DNA from: Congeria kusceri
Taxonomy: Eukaryota; Mollusca; Bivalvia; Myida; Dreissenidae
Reading direction: 5' to 3'
Length of the DNA stretch: 64,000 nt
Assembly: GCA_027627225.1 (NCBI GenBank)
Contig: CM051032.1
Location: 61,599,137-61,663,136 of the forward strand
Position numbers and translations under genes: made by a program
Notes under the pieces: generated by a model
Database searches by the model: none
What the model was told of the DNA's origin: nothing
The model's input: the letters and a program-made list of their open reading frames with translations, nothing else
Shown here: positions 62,327-64,000 of the stretch, in pieces
Numbering within the stretch: position 1 is the first letter of the stretch
Layout: the number at the start of each line of letters is the position of its first letter

Positions 62327-63312
62327 TAATAATAATAATAATAATAATAACAACAATAGTAGCAGTAGTACTAGTAGTAGTAGTAGCTAATACTACTAAT
62401 TAGCATAATGCTAATACTAATAATAATTATTACAATGGCAATATCTAAAGATACAATACTTTAATTCAAATGTTTGTATCAGATTAACTCTTTTTTTTGT
62501 CAGATGAGCCTATATAAATACAGAGAAACAGTTAATAAATAAGGGTTTATTTTATCACTTTACTAGCGAAGATAAATTTATGTGCACTAGTAGTACGCTC
62601 TAGTAGATATTTGTATTACCATCTGAACGCAATGTCTGTAGTTTGATGAATAGGCAATGAGTGAAAGGCAAGAGTATATTGACTGAAACCTTTATTAATG
62701 ATACAGTTTCCTTACGGGGTTACATGCAAGCATACTTGTTAGTATTTTATAATATTTGCATTCTAACAAATTTACCGTTTGTTAGATGGAGCAAATGAAA
62801 TTAAACCACACAATGACACACACAAAACCTCAACATCTCTTACACACGGATAATAAAACAGTTTTTAAATCACAATACATACCCGGAGGAGAATCTGTTT
62901 CCGGCTCGTCCTCAGCCTTAACTTTCTGTGACGCATCAGATAGCTTGGCGGCCTCGGGAAACATGGTGGCGCATTCAGGGTTGATCTGCAGGAGCCCGGA
63001 GGGTCCGTACAGCACTCCCATCTCTCTCGCTTCGTTCTCTTCCTGCGCCTGCTGACGACGAAGGGCAACTTGGGCGGCCATGACCCTCTGTCTTTCCGCG
63101 ATGAGGGTGCATTTGGCGCACAAGCAGTCGCGCCATCGGCAGTAGCGCTTGTGGCCCTTCAGAGCGGAAACCACGCCGTGGTTCCGGCAGCGCGCACATT
63201 TGGGCGTCCTTGGGTACCTATCAGCCGCCGACCTAAGTAATCCTCCGTCAGCAGTACCGTTGATATTTCCTCCGTCAGTACCGCTGCGTTCTTCATCAGA
63301 TGACGATGACAT
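60615..63312 (-). CDS. DMRTA2: Doublesex/mab-3 related transcription factor, DMRTA (DMRT4/5) type
   Basis: complement(62883..63312, 60615..61348), 387 residues, one GT-AG intron (donor gtatgt, acceptor tttacag) after codon 143, phase 1. The DM domain lies at about 33-80. Zinc ligands are C39, C42, H54, C58 (site I) and H45, C63, C65, C68 (site II), followed by the recognition helix [21 protein letters not shown]. The DMA domain lies at about 230-265 ([15 protein letters not shown]...[11 protein letters not shown]), which together with the IFKSAFSPI and LLPGF motifs near the C-terminus places it in the DMRTA group. KRQK at 146-149 is a possible nuclear signal. An in-frame TAA just before the ATG supports the start. 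Family members act in gonad and neural development. DMRTA1 and DMRTA2 orthology cannot be separated by eye. The gene is intact. Confidence 0.95.
61349..62882 (-). other. Intron of the DMRTA-type gene
   Basis: 1534 bp, AT-rich, with an ATG/ATA/GTA triplet microsatellite at 62239-62398. No further exon seen. Confidence 0.85.
62239..62398. repeat. Compound trinucleotide microsatellite (GAT/AAT/GTA)
   Basis: GAT x8, then AAT x about 25 with CAA breaks, then GTA units, inside the DMRTA intron. Confidence 0.95.
62883..63312 (-). CDS. DMRTA2: DMRTA-type gene, exon 1 (DM domain)
   Basis: 143 codons plus one base. The intron position, just after the DM domain and its helix and before the linker, suits a two-exon DMRTA gene. 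An in-frame TAA lies 4-6 bases before the ATG, and G is at -3. Confidence 0.95.
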
Positions 63313-64000
63313 TTCTTATAGTTGCGTGTTTCACTGGTAATTGTCATATACTGATCCACAGAAAAGGCCCTCCAGACTTTCTTAAACGTTTTCAGTACGA
63401 TTTACTCTTTATACTTTTTCACCAAAGATGTCACTCATACGCTCGCGACGGGTTATAACTAAATAAAAGTCACATTAGCACCAACTCTTAAACGCACGCT
63501 TAGCACCGCCCCACTCCACCCCTTTCATTGCCCTCATATAGCTGTATTTCACACTGTCTGTTTAAATGTTCACAACCGTTAATCGATCATCCGGTCCACC
63601 CGACTGCGTTAACCAATAGGAGGAAGCCCACTGTCGTTGAAGCCCATACCACGACCACAGGTGTCGGGTTTCACAACGATTAAACATCTTTTGTCGGAAT
63701 GCATGAACGTAAAAGTGTTATAATATGAACACGTTCATTTATCATTGAAATCGGTCTCAAGCAAAACCTGAAGCAATTTGAAACAAGGCAATATCAGTAG
63801 CGGTTGTTTACACTATACCCCTCCACTACAACTGGAATCAATCCGACAAAGGAGACAATTGAAGAATAAATTTAATAATTACATTTCTAACATCTATTTA
63901 CTTATTACGAATGAATAAAAAATTAATATGTTTGAAATGATAAATTGACTGTGCATATAAGCTTGCCACCTAAAATGCGGAAAAGAATTTTAAACCGTTA
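63313..64000 (-). promoter_or_regulatory. 5' flank of the DMRTA-type gene
   Basis: It is less AT-rich just upstream of the start, as expected for a 5' untranslated/promoter region. No TATA box or initiator could be placed with confidence. The far end (63840-64000) returns to AT-rich sequence. Confidence 0.35.

Overview
This is a window of an animal nuclear genome: AT-rich, intron-containing and loaded with repeats. The best fit is a bivalve mollusc. The repeats that begin with TTAGCTCACCT, those framed by TATGCCCC/GGGGCATA, and the short GAGGCGTGTCGTGGGAAAA elements are of kinds I associate with bivalves, the last with dreissenid mussels. The species call is recollection plus inference, not a search result. 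Most open frames here are chance or simple-repeat frames. The real genes were found by reading splice sites and protein families on both strands.

Layout. (1) 59-3585, minus: the first four coding exons of uroporphyrinogen decarboxylase (UROD, haem synthesis). The gene runs off the left edge. Intron 1 holds a 1.4 kb element with terminal inverted repeats and a target duplication. About 165 bp upstream of the start codon lies an array of about 26 copies of a 13-bp palindrome arranged as a large inverted repeat. (2) 5.8-7.4 kb: two bivalve-type repeat elements. (3) 8084-12625, minus: a two-exon gene whose exon junction rebuilds a LURAP-type leucine-rich helix. A single in-frame TAA separates it from a further 465 open codons. 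(4) 14.7-19.5 kb: repeats, a decayed gag remnant and an 1.8 kb TCTCAA-rich minisatellite. (5) 21.3-23.4 kb, plus: exons of a secreted von Willebrand/mucin-like protein (VWC modules and a C-terminal cystine knot) with two in-frame stops. (6) 25.9-27.1 kb, minus: a PAN/apple plus C-type lectin pseudogene with about four frameshifts, next to a TTAA-flanked inverted-repeat element. (7) 27.4-60.6 kb: gene-poor. It contains long microsatellites, several tandem arrays (20, 69, 78 and 368 bp units), tRNA-derived SINE-like pieces, a nested transposon whose empty site can be rebuilt by eye, and a possible small transcription unit at 43.15-44.05 kb. (8) 60615-63312, minus: a complete two-exon DMRTA-type (DMRT4/5) transcription factor with DM and DMA domains.

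The genes are unrelated in function and do not form an operon or pathway. I see no coherent new system. The observations most worth checking are the in-frame stop in the LURAP-like gene, the palindrome array upstream of UROD, the two inactivated secreted-protein genes, and a candidate intron whose 3' end duplicates its 5' exon edge.
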